Positions 1 to 9,558 of a stretch of 64,000 nucleotides of DNA are shown one piece after another; position 1 is the first letter of the stretch, and every line of letters starts with the position of its first letter. The DNA lies in NCBI GenBank assembly GCA_036268775.1, contig DATATM010000021.1:33023-97022 (forward strand), given 5' to 3'. The notes beneath the pieces were generated by a model. That model searched no databases and was not told where the DNA came from. It saw only the letters and a program-made list of their open reading frames with translations. The translations under genes were made by a program, and so were the position numbers. This stretch comes from DASZIT01 sp036268775 (lineage in GTDB: Bacteria; Actinomycetota; Acidimicrobiia; Acidimicrobiales; RAAP-2).

Positions 1-1
1 G

Positions 2-1180
2 CTCCATGCCATCTCGGTTGAGATTGCCGCTCTCCACGAGATGTCTGAAATCCACGAACGGGCCCTGTCCTACTGCCGCGAGCTCACCGCCTCCGAGTTC
101 GCCTTTACGGGCTTGCTGGTGGACGGGCCTCGGGTGATGGACGTGGCCGCCATCAGTGGCTTCAAACCCGTCGATCAACAGTTCTACGACCAATTCCACA
201 AGATGACCCTTCGGTCGAGTGTGGTGGGCGTAACCATCAAGGAACAGCGTCCGAACATCGCCAACGACGTTGCCCACGACCCTCACAGTGTGGGCTTTCC
301 CCAGGGGCATCCGCCGGTACGCAAGTTCCTCGGAGTTCCACTCCTCGTCGGGGCGAAGATGATCGGCATGATCGGCGTCGCCAACAAAACCGAAGGCTAT
401 GGCGTTGACGACGAACGCCTCCTATCGACACTCGCCAATCAGGTGGCGGTCGCGATCGAGAATGCTCGGCTCTACGAGCAACAGGGAAAAATGATTGCCA
501 GCTTGGAGCAGCTGCACGATCGCCTGAGCGATGCGGAGCGGACTCATTTGCTCGACCACGAGCGTGAGCGCATCGCCGGGGACCTTCACGACCGGATCGA
601 GCAGGAGATATTCTCGATCGGCCTCGGCATCAACTCGCTGCTCGAAGTCGATGCCATCGACACGTCGATGGCGGAACAGCTTCGGGCGACTCGCCAGCTG
701 GTGGTCGCCGTGGCCGACGAAGTCCGGAAAGTCATCTTCGCCCTCGCCGTGCCGGGTCGCGGTAGCCACAATCTCAGTTCCGGGGTGCAATCGATGCTCC
801 GCGACCTTGAGCGTCGGTCGGTCGTAAAGGGCCACCTGGTGGTGAGCGGGAAAGCGCCGTCCGGACTTGAGTGGGTCTCTGACGTGCTCTATTCGGTCAT
901 CAACGAAGCGCTCGCCAACGTGGAACGGCACGCGGAGGCTCAGGCTGCGCTCGTCAGCATCCGATACGAAGATGACCGGGTTGACGTCGTCGTGCAGGAT
1001 GACGGAGCAGGAGTGTCTGAACTTGTCCTCCTTACCTTCCAGGACAGCTACCTGCACTATGGATTGCGGCACATGCGGGAGCAAATAGTATCGCTGGGGG
1101 GGACGTTCGAGATTGTCCAAGGCGAGGAAAACGGAACGATTGTTCGACTGAGCGTCCCGGTGCCAGCCACCACAACATGA
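2..1180 (+). CDS. GAF-domain sensor histidine kinase (5' partial)
   Basis: Sensor kinase of a two-component system, DevS/DosS-like in layout. Counting from the ATG at 41, a GAF domain fills about residues 1-145, a HisKA_3 dimerisation box carries the phospho-acceptor His183 in the motif GDLHDRIEQE, and a HATPase_c domain follows with the N-box NEALANVERH near 290 and the G-box DDGAG near 320. The frame is open to the first base of the window without a stop (the codons before the ATG read LHAISVEIAALHE), so the true start and probably another sensory domain lie upstream. The stop overlaps the response regulator start (ATGA), so kinase and regulator are translationally coupled. The ligand or signal is not visible; GAF domains of this kind bind heme or small molecules in relatives. 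Confidence 0.9.
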   Translation, partial: LHAISVEIAALHEMSEIHERALSYCRELTASEFAFTGLLVDGPRVMDVAAISGFKPVDQQFYDQFHKMTLRSSVVGVTIKEQRPNIANDVAHDPHSVGFPQGHPPVRKFLGVPLLVGAKMIGMIGVANKTEGYGVDDERLLSTLANQVAVAIENARLYEQQGKMIASLEQLHDRLSDAERTHLLDHERERIAGDLHDRIEQEIFSIGLGINSLLEVDAIDTSMAEQLRATRQLVVAVADEVRKVIFALAVPGRGSHNLSSGVQSMLRDLERRSVVKGHLVVSGKAPSGLEWVSDVLYSVINEALANVERHAEAQAALVSIRYEDDRVDVVVQDDGAGVSELVLLTFQDSYLHYGLRHMREQIVSLGGTFEIVQGEENGTIVRLSVPVPATTT

Positions 1181-1812
1181 TTCGTATCGCACTCATCGAC
1201 GACCACGAAATGGTCCGCGAAGGCCTACGGGCGATCTTGGAGACCGAGCCGGACTTTGACGTCGTGGCCGAGAGCAACTCAGCTGATGACGTCGTCCAGC
1301 TCGCCGATCTGACGAGACCGGATGTCGTTCTCCTCGACGCCCGGCTTCCTGGAGTGAGCGGACCTGCGGCATGCCGGCTCCTTGTCGCCTCCCACCCCGA
1401 GGTGGCTGTCCTGATTGTTTCGACCTACTCCGACGATGAGCTGGTGGATGAATGCATCAGTGCCGGAGCCAAGGGTTATCTCATCAAGGACATCGAGCGC
1501 TTCTCGCTCAAGGAGAGCATCCGTGCCGTCCACCGAGGTGAGGGCGCGGTGTCGCCAACGGTGGCCGGCAAGGTTCTCGATCGCCTCCGGCGCGCCGAAA
1601 AGAGCGAGAAGCCCGCGGCACCCGGGCTCAGTGACGGTCAACGGGTGATTCTGCGCTTGATCGCCGAGGGTTTCTCGAACCGGGAGATCGCGTCAAGGGT
1701 CTATCTCAGCGAGAACACCGTGAAATCCCACGTCCAGGAGATCTTCCGCAAACTGGACGTCCGCAATCGGGTTGAGGCGGCGATTCTCGCCACCAAAGAG
1801 GGCTGGCTCTGA
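1177..1812 (+). CDS. NarL/LuxR-family response regulator
   Basis: Response regulator of 211 residues, the partner of the kinase just upstream (4-base ATGA overlap). The receiver domain has the acidic pair D8/D9, the phospho-acceptor D54 in VVLLDARLPG, and the conserved Lys in KGYLIKD near 105. The C-terminal LuxR helix-turn-helix (about 150-205) contains NREIASRVYLSENTVKSHV. Length and order match NarL/DevR regulators. Target genes cannot be read from the sequence; no clear DevR-type palindrome was seen nearby. Confidence 0.95.
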   Translation: MIRIALIDDHEMVREGLRAILETEPDFDVVAESNSADDVVQLADLTRPDVVLLDARLPGVSGPAACRLLVASHPEVAVLIVSTYSDDELVDECISAGAKGYLIKDIERFSLKESIRAVHRGEGAVSPTVAGKVLDRLRRAEKSEKPAAPGLSDGQRVILRLIAEGFSNREIASRVYLSENTVKSHVQEIFRKLDVRNRVEAAILATKEGWL

Positions 1813-1821
1813 GCCGCGAGG

Positions 1822-1871
1822 TTCCCGAGGCCGGCCCGTGCTCGACCGCCGGCTGCTGCCCGGCTCGGGAA
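1822..1871 (+). terminator. Possible factor-independent terminator after the two-component operon
   Basis: Perfect 8-base arms TTCCCGAG (1822-1829) and CTCGGGAA (1864-1871), extended inward by CCGG/CCGG pairing with one bulged G, lie just downstream of the response regulator stop. The loop is long (about 25 nt) and GC-rich and there is no T tract, so the call rests only on position and symmetry. Confidence 0.4.
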
Positions 1872-1937
1872 AGAGGAGGTCACGCCCCTGGAGGGTGCAG
1901 TGATCGAAGAGTCACACCTCCATGGTGAAATGGGGTC

Positions 1938-4900
1938 ATGGTTCTGACCCAGACGCGCCCGGAGGGAGACCTGGGCGCATTCCACCCGGCGGTAGCTGGC
2001 TGGTTCCAACGCCGATTCCCGGGCGGCCCCTCCGAGCCCCAGGTGGAGGGGTGGCCCCTGATCCGGAGCGGTGCCGACGTGCTCATCGCTGCCCCCACCG
2101 GATCCGGCAAGACGCTGACCGGGTTCTTGGTGGCCATCGACGCCCTCTACCGGGCCCACGCCGCCGGGGAGGCGGTCGGCGGGGGCGCCCGGGTGGTCTA
2201 CGTCTCGCCGCTCAAGGCCCTGGCCGTCGACGTCCACCAGAATCTGGAGCGGCCCCTGGCCGAGATCGCCGCGGTGGCCGCCGAGATGGGCCTCAGCGCC
2301 CCGGACCTGACCATCGGGGTGCGGACGGGTGACACCCCCGCCTCCGCCCGCACCGCCATGGTGGCCAAGCCTCCGACCTTCCTGGTGACCACCCCCGAGA
2401 GCCTCTACCTCCTGGTCACCGCGGCGAAGAGCCGGGCGATGCTGGGGTCGGTGGAGACGGTGATCGTCGACGAGATCCACGCCATGGCCCGGGACAAACG
2501 CGGGTCGCATCTGGCCCTCACCCTCGAGCGCCTCGACCACGTCCAACTCGGGGATCGGCGTCCGCAACGGATCGGGCTGTCCGCCACCCAACGGCCGATC
2601 GAACGGGTGGCCGAGCTGCTGACCGGCGATCCCGACCATCGCGAGGGGAGGGCCACCGCCATCGTCGACTGCGGCCACCGGCGCGACCTCCGCATCTCCG
2701 TCGAGGTGCCGGGGAGCGAGCTGGAGGCGGTGGCGTCCACCGAGCAATTCGGGGAGGTCATCGACCAGATCGCCGAGCACGTCCGCGGCCACCGGACGAC
2801 CCTGGTGTTCGTCAACACCCGGCGGATGTCCGAGCGGTTGGCCCATCTGCTGGGCGAACGCCTGGGCACCGACGATGTCGCCGCCCATCACGGAAGCCTG
2901 TCGAAAGAGCGCCGGCTCCGGGTGGAGGAGCGGCTCCGGGCCGGGGAGCTGCGGGCTCTGGTGGCCACCGCCTCCCTCGAGCTCGGCATCGACATCGGAC
3001 CGGTGGAGTTGGTCTGCCAGGTGGGATCGCCCCGGAGCATCGCCACCATGCTCCAACGCGCCGGTCGCTCAAATCACTCGCTGGCCGGGGTGCCCGAGGC
3101 CATCGTGTTCCCCCTGACCCGGGACGAACTGGTGGAGTGTGCCGCCCTGTTGGCGTCGGTGCGGGCCGGCGATCTCGACGCCACCGTCATGCCGGAGGCC
3201 CCGCTGGACATCTTGGCCCAGCAGGTGGTGGCCGAGGTGGCGGCGGCGGAGGAGTGGCGGGAGGACGATCTCTTCGACCTGTTCCGGCGGGCGGCGCCGT
3301 TCGCCCATCTCGAACGGAGTGACTTCGACGCGGTGGTGCAGTTGCTGTCCGAGGGCATCGAGACCGGTCGGGGCCAGCGGATGGCCTACCTCCATCGGGA
3401 TCGGGTCAATGATGTGCTCCGTCCCCGCCGGGGAGCCCGGCTGGCCGCCCTGACCAGTGGCGGGGCCATTGCCGAAGTGGGCGACTACCGGGTGTTGGCG
3501 GCTCCGGGCGACACGCCGGTGGGGACGGTGAACGAAGACTTTGCCATCGAGTCGATGGTCGGCGACGTGTTCTTGCTCGGCACCCACTCCTGGCGGGTGC
3601 GCCGGGTCGAACAGGGTGTGGTCCGGGTCACCGACGCCGAGGGTATGCACCCCACCATCCCCTTCTGGATCGGGGAGGCCCCGAGCCGCACCCGGGAGCT
3701 CTCCCGGAGCGTCTCCGACCTCCGGGGCCAGGTGGCCGAGCGGTTGGCGGCGTCGGACCCGGGAGGGGAGGAAGGTGGCAACCCGATCGTCTCTTCCGAG
3801 GAGGCCCGCCGAACCGCCCGAGACTTCGTGATGGAGGCCACCGCCCTCGACGATGGGGCCGCCGCCCAGCTGGTCGACTACCTGGCCATCGGCCGGGCAG
3901 GTCTCGGGGTGGTTCCCACCCGGGACGACATCGTGTTCGAGCGGTTCTTCGACGAGGCCGGCGGGATGCAGCTGGTGGTGCACGCCCCCTTCGGTGGGCG
4001 CATCAACAAGGCGTTGGGGTTGGCGCTTCGGAAGCGGTTCTGTGCCACCTTCGACTTCGAACTTCAGGCCGCCGCCAACGACGACGCGGTGGTGCTCTCC
4101 CTCAGCCCCCAGCACAGCTTCACCTTGGACAGCGTGCCCGGCTTCCTGCGGTCGGCCACCTTGGAGACCGTGCTGACCCAAGCCGTCTTGACCTCGCCAC
4201 TGTTCGCCGCCCGGTGGCGATGGAATCTCAACCGGGCCCTGGCCGTCCTGCGGTTCCGGGGAGGCAAGCGGAACCCGCTGCCGATCCAGCGGATGGAATC
4301 CGACGATCTGATGGCCGCGGTGTTCCCGGCGTTGGCCGCCTGCCAGGAGAACGTGGCGCCCGGCCCCGTCGTCGTGCCCGACCAGGTGCTGGTGCGCCAG
4401 ACCATGCGGGACTGCCTACACGAGGCCATGGACGTTGACGGACTGATCGAGGTAGTAGAGGCCATGGAACAGGGTGGGGTCCGGCTCCACTTCGTGGACT
4501 CGGCGGAGCCGTCGGTGCTCGCCCACGAGATCCTCAACGGGAAGCCGTTCACCTTCCTCGATGACGCCCCGCTGGAGGAGCGTCGGACCCGAGCCGTCCA
4601 GTTGCGGCGCGGGCTGCCCCTGGAACAGGCAGAGCTGGGGCGCCTGGATGCCGATGCGGTGGTCCGGATCCGGAGTGAGGCGGCACCCGACGTCCGGGAT
4701 CAAGAGGAGCTGCACGATCTGTTGATGTCCTATGTCATCACCCGGCCGGTGCCGGAGTGGCAGTCGCTGTTCGGCGCCTTGGTGGCATCCGGACGGGCCA
4801 TGGAGGTGGTCCCGCCCGGCGGGGAGACCGGCGGGCTGTGGTGTGCGTTGGAGCGTCGACCCTGGGCCGAGGCCCTGGTGCCCGAGGGTGAGTTCCATCC

Positions 4901-6341
4901 GGATCTGGCCCTCCCCCCGTCCCTCGTCTCCGGGGGTGCCGATCGGGCCATCGAGCCGGACGCGGCGGTGACCACCGCGGTGCGTGGCCACCTCGATGTC
5001 ACCGGGCCCATCACCGTCTCCGAGCTGGAGGCGCGGCTCGGGCTCCCCACCACCCGGGTCCGGGTGGGCCTGGCCCGGGCGGAGGCCGAGGGGTTCGCCC
5101 TCCAGGGCCGGTTCGACCCGGCGCTGGGTGACGAAGAGCAGTGGTGCGCCCGTCGGCTGCTGGCCCGGATCCACGCCTCCACCCATGCCCGGCTCCGGCG
5201 GGAGATCGAGCCGGTCACCCCCCAGGAGCTCATGCGGTTTCTCCTCGAGTGGCAGCACGTCGCCCCCGGGACCCAAGTCGAGGGACGGGCCGGCGTCCTG
5301 TCCCTAATCGACCAGCTCCAGGGCTTCGAGCTGGCGGCGGGGGCGTGGGAGGAGTCGGTGCTCCCGGCCAGGGTCGCCGAGTACCAGGGCCAGTGGCTGC
5401 AGGATCTCTGCCTGTCCGGTGACGTGGCCTGGGGGCGCTTGTCGGTGCGGCCCTCGACCGAGGGAGAGGCGCCCGGCCGGGGGGCGTCCACCCCGTCGCG
5501 GGCGACGCCGATCACCTTCACCGTGCGGGATGACCTCCCGTGGCTGTTGCGAGCCATCCGGGGGGAGGCGGTGCCCATCGACCCGGTCCATGGTGCCGCC
5601 CACGACGTCCTCCAGGTATTGCGGTCCCGGGGAGCACTGTTCCATTCCGAACTGCGGGCCTCGACCGGTCGGCTGCCGGTGGAGGTCGAAGAGGGACTCT
5701 GGGACCTGGTGGCCCGCGGGCTCGTCACCTCCGACGGGTTTCAGGCGGTGCGGTCGCTGTGGTCGGCCCGGGAGACGTGGCGACGGCGCCACCGGAATGA
5801 CGCCCGGAGTCGGCTGGGAAGCCAGCGGGCCCAGTCGCTGCGGGCGGGTGGCGAGGGGCGTTGGGCGTTGTTGCCGGGGGCGGACGGCTCCGAGGGCAAC
5901 GGGCGGCCGGGAAGCGATCTGGATCCCGACGGTTTGGCCGAGAACGTTGCCGCCCAGTTGCTCACCCGCTGGGGCGTGGTGTTCTGGGACCTGACGGTGC
6001 GGGAGTCACTGGCGGTCCCCTGGCGCGAGGTGATGTGGGCGTTGCGCCGGTTCGAGGCCCGGGGCCTGGTCCGGGGCGGCCGGTTTGTCACCGGGTTCTC
6101 CGGAGAGCAGTACGCCCTCCCCGAAGCGGTCGACCATCTCCGCCGGGTGCGGCGGGCGGGCAGCACCGATGGGGTGGTCCGGTTGAATGCCGCCGATCCG
6201 CTCAACCTGGTGGGCACCGTGGTCGCCGGTGACCGGATCCCGGCCGTCCGGAACCGCTGGGTGGTCTACCGGGATGGCGTGCCGGTGGGGGACGAGTCGG
6301 TGGGAGCCAGTGGGCCGCCGCTGCCGGCCGTTGGGCACTGA
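1938..6341 (+). CDS. lhr: Lhr-family ATP-dependent 3'-5' helicase
   Basis: Giant superfamily 2 helicase of 1467 residues, the normal size for bacterial full-length Lhr. The motor core shows Walker A AAPTGSGKT (51-59), the DEVH-type box VDEIHAM (DEIH at 178-181), motif III SATQRP near 216, and motif VI QRAGRSNHS near 375. The long C-terminal half carries the Lhr winged-helix/beta-barrel core and a bacterial extension ending near an ARLG-like regulatory region. Lhr translocates on single-stranded DNA, unwinds DNA:RNA hybrids and belongs to a mitomycin-C-type DNA repair response in mycobacteria (family knowledge). The start at 1938 (ATG) is the first Met before conserved sequence; there is no strong ribosome site, so it may be leaderless. 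Transcribed alone. Confidence 0.93.
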   Translation: MVLTQTRPEGDLGAFHPAVAGWFQRRFPGGPSEPQVEGWPLIRSGADVLIAAPTGSGKTLTGFLVAIDALYRAHAAGEAVGGGARVVYVSPLKALAVDVHQNLERPLAEIAAVAAEMGLSAPDLTIGVRTGDTPASARTAMVAKPPTFLVTTPESLYLLVTAAKSRAMLGSVETVIVDEIHAMARDKRGSHLALTLERLDHVQLGDRRPQRIGLSATQRPIERVAELLTGDPDHREGRATAIVDCGHRRDLRISVEVPGSELEAVASTEQFGEVIDQIAEHVRGHRTTLVFVNTRRMSERLAHLLGERLGTDDVAAHHGSLSKERRLRVEERLRAGELRALVATASLELGIDIGPVELVCQVGSPRSIATMLQRAGRSNHSLAGVPEAIVFPLTRDELVECAALLASVRAGDLDATVMPEAPLDILAQQVVAEVAAAEEWREDDLFDLFRRAAPFAHLERSDFDAVVQLLSEGIETGRGQRMAYLHRDRVNDVLRPRRGARLAALTSGGAIAEVGDYRVLAAPGDTPVGTVNEDFAIESMVGDVFLLGTHSWRVRRVEQGVVRVTDAEGMHPTIPFWIGEAPSRTRELSRSVSDLRGQVAERLAASDPGGEEGGNPIVSSEEARRTARDFVMEATALDDGAAAQLVDYLAIGRAGLGVVPTRDDIVFERFFDEAGGMQLVVHAPFGGRINKALGLALRKRFCATFDFELQAAANDDAVVLSLSPQHSFTLDSVPGFLRSATLETVLTQAVLTSPLFAARWRWNLNRALAVLRFRGGKRNPLPIQRMESDDLMAAVFPALAACQENVAPGPVVVPDQVLVRQTMRDCLHEAMDVDGLIEVVEAMEQGGVRLHFVDSAEPSVLAHEILNGKPFTFLDDAPLEERRTRAVQLRRGLPLEQAELGRLDADAVVRIRSEAAPDVRDQEELHDLLMSYVITRPVPEWQSLFGALVASGRAMEVVPPGGETGGLWCALERRPWAEALVPEGEFHPDLALPPSLVSGGADRAIEPDAAVTTAVRGHLDVTGPITVSELEARLGLPTTRVRVGLARAEAEGFALQGRFDPALGDEEQWCARRLLARIHASTHARLRREIEPVTPQELMRFLLEWQHVAPGTQVEGRAGVLSLIDQLQGFELAAGAWEESVLPARVAEYQGQWLQDLCLSGDVAWGRLSVRPSTEGEAPGRGASTPSRATPITFTVRDDLPWLLRAIRGEAVPIDPVHGAAHDVLQVLRSRGALFHSELRASTGRLPVEVEEGLWDLVARGLVTSDGFQAVRSLWSARETWRRRHRNDARSRLGSQRAQSLRAGGEGRWALLPGADGSEGNGRPGSDLDPDGLAENVAAQLLTRWGVVFWDLTVRESLAVPWREVMWALRRFEARGLVRGGRFVTGFSGEQYALPEAVDHLRRVRRAGSTDGVVRLNAADPLNLVGTVVAGDRIPAVRNRWVVYRDGVPVGDESVGASGPPLPAVGH

Positions 6342-6414
6342 TCCGGCAGCCCATTCCAGCCGGGCAGCTGGCCTCGGTCGCCCTCAAGACCGTGCGTCTT
6401 CCAGCGGGGCTTGT

Positions 6415-6975
6415 TCACTCGGCTGCCGATCCGACTCGATCGCGTACCCGGTCGATCAGCGATGCGATCGGCTCGGCGAACACAATTCCGGGGCGGGTAT
6501 TGGGCATCCGGGGATGAGGGCGGGTTGGTGCGGTCGCAGTGGCACGGGCGTACCGGTTGCCCAGGTCCCATCGCCGCACGTCGGCTTCGAGGTTGCGCAG
6601 GAGGGGAAAGAGCATGACCTCCTCGTCGCGCATGTGCTCGATCATCTGCGACTGGAGCCCGTCGAGCACCGCGTCGAACGCGTCGCCGGCGGAATCCAGC
6701 CTCTCGAGGGTGGCGGCCAGTTCCTCTAGATCGGCTTCTTCCCGGAGGAGTGCGGCCGCGACCATGTCCCCCGGGAGCACGTCCGTCCGTACGGCCGGGT
6801 GCACCACTCGCTCCTCCGCCACCTCATGACGGACCAGGTGGACGGTGAGCTCGCGAACCCGCTCATCCCGTTGCCCAGGATCGAGTCCATGGAGGCTGGC
6901 GGCCAAGCGTTTCAACCCGTCGTGATCATGGGCGAGCAGGGGAACGATGTCGCTATCGGGATGCGGTCCAGTCAC
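6415..6975 (-). CDS. Hemerythrin HHE-domain protein
   Basis: Cytoplasmic four-helix protein of 186 residues with the di-iron ligand pattern of hemerythrin-like domains: HDHDG (H16, H18), HLVRHEVAEE (H46, H50, E54) and HMRDEE (H114, E118). Such proteins bind O2 or sense oxidative and iron stress; some actinobacterial relatives act in hydrogen peroxide response. GTG start with GAAGGGAG about 8 bases upstream. The C-terminal 45 residues after the helical bundle are low in conservation. It ends tail to tail with lhr, with 73 bases between and no strong hairpin there. Confidence 0.85.
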   Translation of the reverse strand: MTGPHPDSDIVPLLAHDHDGLKRLAASLHGLDPGQRDERVRELTVHLVRHEVAEERVVHPAVRTDVLPGDMVAAALLREEADLEELAATLERLDSAGDAFDAVLDGLQSQMIEHMRDEEVMLFPLLRNLEADVRRWDLGNRYARATATAPTRPHPRMPNTRPGIVFAEPIASLIDRVRDRVGSAAE

Positions 6976-7221
6976 TGGCGGGACTCCCTTCGGGCGGTAG
7001 AGGTCGAGAATCGGGTTCCGGCGCCCGCCATTTCCTAGGGTGATCAGCGAAGTACTCGTTCATTGTTGCTTGTCGGGTGCGGGCACGGCCTACGGATTCG
7101 CGTGGTTTCTCTGGATCGGTCTACTGCCATGCTGGAACCATGACCGGTTTCTGCACCGGGTGGGTTCGGCGCGTTCGCCCAGCGGCGATACCGGTCGTCG
7201 TGCCGGGGCGGGAGTGACGGG
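6976..7221. other. Intergenic region between divergent hemerythrin and TrxR-fusion genes
   Basis: About 245 bases that must hold the promoters of both divergent genes. I see no confident -35/-10 pair or palindrome, and no RNA gene. A ribosome-binding stretch (GGGGCGGGAGTGACGGG) precedes the ATG at 7222. Confidence 0.5.
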
Positions 7222-8946
7222 ATGACGTGTGCGGATGGCTCCGGTTCGGTCGCCGATCGAGCCCTCACCGGAGAGGATGTGCTCGCCGAACTGACGGAAA
7301 CCGCCGACCACTACTACGCGTTCCCCCGATTGACCGAACGGCAGATCGGGCTTCTGGCCGCCAAAGGCCATCTCCACAGGACCACCCGGGGGGAGCACCT
7401 GTATACGCAGGGCGATGAGTCCTGCGACTTCTACGTCATCGTCAGCGGGTTGGTGGCGGTGGTCGACGGCTCCTCCGTTGACGATCAGATCGTTGGTGTC
7501 CACGGAGAAGGCCGGTTCCTTGGCGAGCTGAGCCTGTTGACCGGCGAAACGCTCTACGTCACCGCGGTGGTGGTCCAACCCGGCGAGGTGATCGCAGTGC
7601 CGCTGCGGGTGCTGACTCAACTGCTGTCCAAGGACACCGAGCTGGCCAATGTCATCGTCCGGGCCTATCTCACTCGCCGATCGATGCTCATCGAGATGGG
7701 CAACGGGGTCCGGATCGTCGGGTCGCGATTCTCGAATGACACCCGGCGGTTGCGGGAGTTCGCCGCCCGCAACCGGCTTCCCCACCGGTTCCTCGACCTG
7801 GAGACCGATCGAACGGCTGAGACGCTGGTTCGCCAGCTCGGAGTGGCTCCGGATGATACCCCCCTGGTTCTCTGGGGGGGCCAGATCCTCCGAAATCCAT
7901 CCAACACCGATCTAGCCAAGGCACTCGGCCTGTTTGCTCCGGTGGAACCGGATGACCGGTTCGACCTGGTGATCGTCGGAGCCGGGCCGGCGGGACTCGG
8001 GGCCGCCGTCTATGGAGCGTCAGAGGGTTTGGCCACGGTGGTGCTTGATGCATCGGCCACCGGAGGGCAGGCCGGACTGTCGTCCAGGATCGAGAACTAC
8101 TTGGGCTTCCCCTCCGGGGTGTCCGGGTCGGAACTGGCCGAGCGAGCGGTCGTCCAAGCTCGGAAGTTCGGTGCCCGCATCACTGTTCCTGCGGAGGCAG
8201 TGGGGTTGGAGGAGCCGGGCGGGAGTTACCGGGTCCGCCTCCAGGACGGCAGCACGCTGGACACCCGAACAGTGGTGGTGGCGACCGGCGCCCGCTATCG
8301 CCGGCTCCCTCTGCCCGAGCTCCCCAAGTTCGAAGCGACCAGCGTCTACTACGCCGCCACCCAGGTGGAGGCCCAGGTCTGCGGGGGTGATCCGGTGACG
8401 GTGGTGGGGGGTGGAAACTCGGCCGGGCAGGCGGCGATATTCCTGGCCAAACACTCGGTTCGGGTGACGCTCGTCATTCGGGGTGGTGACCTCGACCAAG
8501 ACATGTCCCGGTACCTGGCGGACCAGATCGAGAGCACGTCGAGGATTGACGTCCTTCTCTCCAGTGAGGTCGAGTCGCTGGTTGGAGAGGGTGGAGTGCT
8601 GGACGCGGTCATCGTCCGGGACAACCGGAGCGGGATGTGTCGCACTGTCGAGTCCCGGGCCCTGTTCGTCTTCATCGGTGCCGAACCCCATGTCGATTGG
8701 CTCGCCGACCAGCTCGAGCTCGACGGGTCAGGCTTCATCCTCACCGGGCCTGACCTCGGCCCCGGATCCGGCTCTGGGGAGGGCGATCCGGCCGGCCGGG
8801 TGCTCCTCGAGACGAGCCGCCGCGGCGTATTCGCGGTGGGGGACGTGCGCAGCGGGTCGACCAAACGGGTTGCCTCCGCCGTCGGAGATGGAGCAATGGC
8901 GGTCCGCTTGATCCACGAGTATTTGGGCCAGCCCTCTATCGCCTGA
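7222..8946 (+). CDS. Cyclic-nucleotide-domain / thioredoxin-reductase-like flavoprotein fusion
   Basis: 574-residue soluble fusion. Residues about 35-150 form a Crp-type cyclic nucleotide-binding domain (GRFLGELSLLTG at 98-109). Residues about 162-238 look like a thioredoxin/glutaredoxin-fold linker without cysteines. Residues 245-570 are a thioredoxin-reductase-like module with the FAD motif GAGPAG (253-258), the SRIENYLGFPSG signature, and an NADPH motif GGGNSAGQ. The redox CxxC of true thioredoxin reductase (CATC) is absent: the corresponding stretch reads YYAATQVEAQVCGGDP. The reductase cannot therefore work by the normal disulfide relay; it may reduce another acceptor or use the lone Cys. 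No DNA-binding domain follows the cNMP domain, so cAMP would act directly on enzyme activity. Similar fusions exist in other actinobacteria. Confidence 0.85.
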   Translation: MTCADGSGSVADRALTGEDVLAELTETADHYYAFPRLTERQIGLLAAKGHLHRTTRGEHLYTQGDESCDFYVIVSGLVAVVDGSSVDDQIVGVHGEGRFLGELSLLTGETLYVTAVVVQPGEVIAVPLRVLTQLLSKDTELANVIVRAYLTRRSMLIEMGNGVRIVGSRFSNDTRRLREFAARNRLPHRFLDLETDRTAETLVRQLGVAPDDTPLVLWGGQILRNPSNTDLAKALGLFAPVEPDDRFDLVIVGAGPAGLGAAVYGASEGLATVVLDASATGGQAGLSSRIENYLGFPSGVSGSELAERAVVQARKFGARITVPAEAVGLEEPGGSYRVRLQDGSTLDTRTVVVATGARYRRLPLPELPKFEATSVYYAATQVEAQVCGGDPVTVVGGGNSAGQAAIFLAKHSVRVTLVIRGGDLDQDMSRYLADQIESTSRIDVLLSSEVESLVGEGGVLDAVIVRDNRSGMCRTVESRALFVFIGAEPHVDWLADQLELDGSGFILTGPDLGPGSGSGEGDPAGRVLLETSRRGVFAVGDVRSGSTKRVASAVGDGAMAVRLIHEYLGQPSIA

Positions 8947-8952
8947 TCGCCC

Positions 8953-8997
8953 GGGTGGACCCGCCGCCCCAAGACCACGCGACCGCGGGTTCCACCC
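8953..8997 (+). terminator. Hairpin after the TrxR-fusion gene
   Basis: Arms GGGTGGACCCGC (8953-8964) and GCGGGTTCCACCC (8985-8997) pair over 12 bases with one bulge, a few bases after the stop codon. No T tract follows, only CTTCG. It separates the reductase gene from the hsp20 operon. Confidence 0.45.
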
Positions 8998-9050
8998 TTC
9001 GAGGCTAGGCGCGAGGTTGGAAGAAGTTCTGCGGGCGAAAGGAGTCGACC

Positions 9051-9479
9051 ATGTTGCTGCGTTTCGATCCGTTACGTGAAGTCGAGCGGGTGATCCCGCG
9101 CGTCCTCGCTCGGCCAGAAACGATGCCGATGGATGCCTATCAGGAAGGCGACCACTACGTCGTCTACTTCGACCTGCCCGGCGTCGAACCTTCCAATATC
9201 GATCTGACCGTCGAGAAGAACGTGGTGATGGTTCGAGCCGAGCGGACCTGGCAGCCCAACGAAGGCCAAGAGGTTCTGGTGTCCGAGCGCCCCCAGGGCA
9301 CCTTTAGCCGACAGCTGTTCCTGGGCGACAGCCTGGACGCCGAGCAGATCGAGGCCGCCTATGAGAACGGGGTCCTGACCTTGGTGATCCCGATGGCCGA
9401 GCAGGCCAGGCCCCACAAAGTGGCGATCACCGTCAATGGCGACCAGCGGGTACCGGTGGGAGCGGGCGCCGGTAGCTAG
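9051..9479 (+). CDS. Hsp20/alpha-crystallin small heat-shock protein
   Basis: ATP-independent holdase of 142 residues. The alpha-crystallin domain covers about 28-120 with the hallmark AYENGVLTLVIP (103-114), and a short N-terminal arm (RFDPLRE...) typical of class A small heat-shock proteins. The start ATG is preceded by GAAAGGAG. It lies 79 bases upstream of dnaK in the same orientation and probably heads the chaperone operon, capturing unfolding clients for the DnaK/ClpB machine encoded next. I saw no CIRCE or HAIR operator upstream. Confidence 0.92.
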   Translation: MLLRFDPLREVERVIPRVLARPETMPMDAYQEGDHYVVYFDLPGVEPSNIDLTVEKNVVMVRAERTWQPNEGQEVLVSERPQGTFSRQLFLGDSLDAEQIEAAYENGVLTLVIPMAEQARPHKVAITVNGDQRVPVGAGAGS

Positions 9480-9558
9480 CAGAACCTTTTGCAACCAAGG
9501 AACGAGTGAGACAGCCGAGCACCACCGCGGAGTCGAGGTGTCGAGGAAGGGAATCGAT

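Noticed and set aside
1701..4181. Long minus-strand frames opposite lhr
   Set aside because: Low-complexity Gly/His/Arg translation, typical of antisense frames in GC-rich genes.
8947..9558. CIRCE or HAIR heat-shock operator
   Set aside because: Looked for upstream of hsp20 and dnaK; no match to either consensus repeat.
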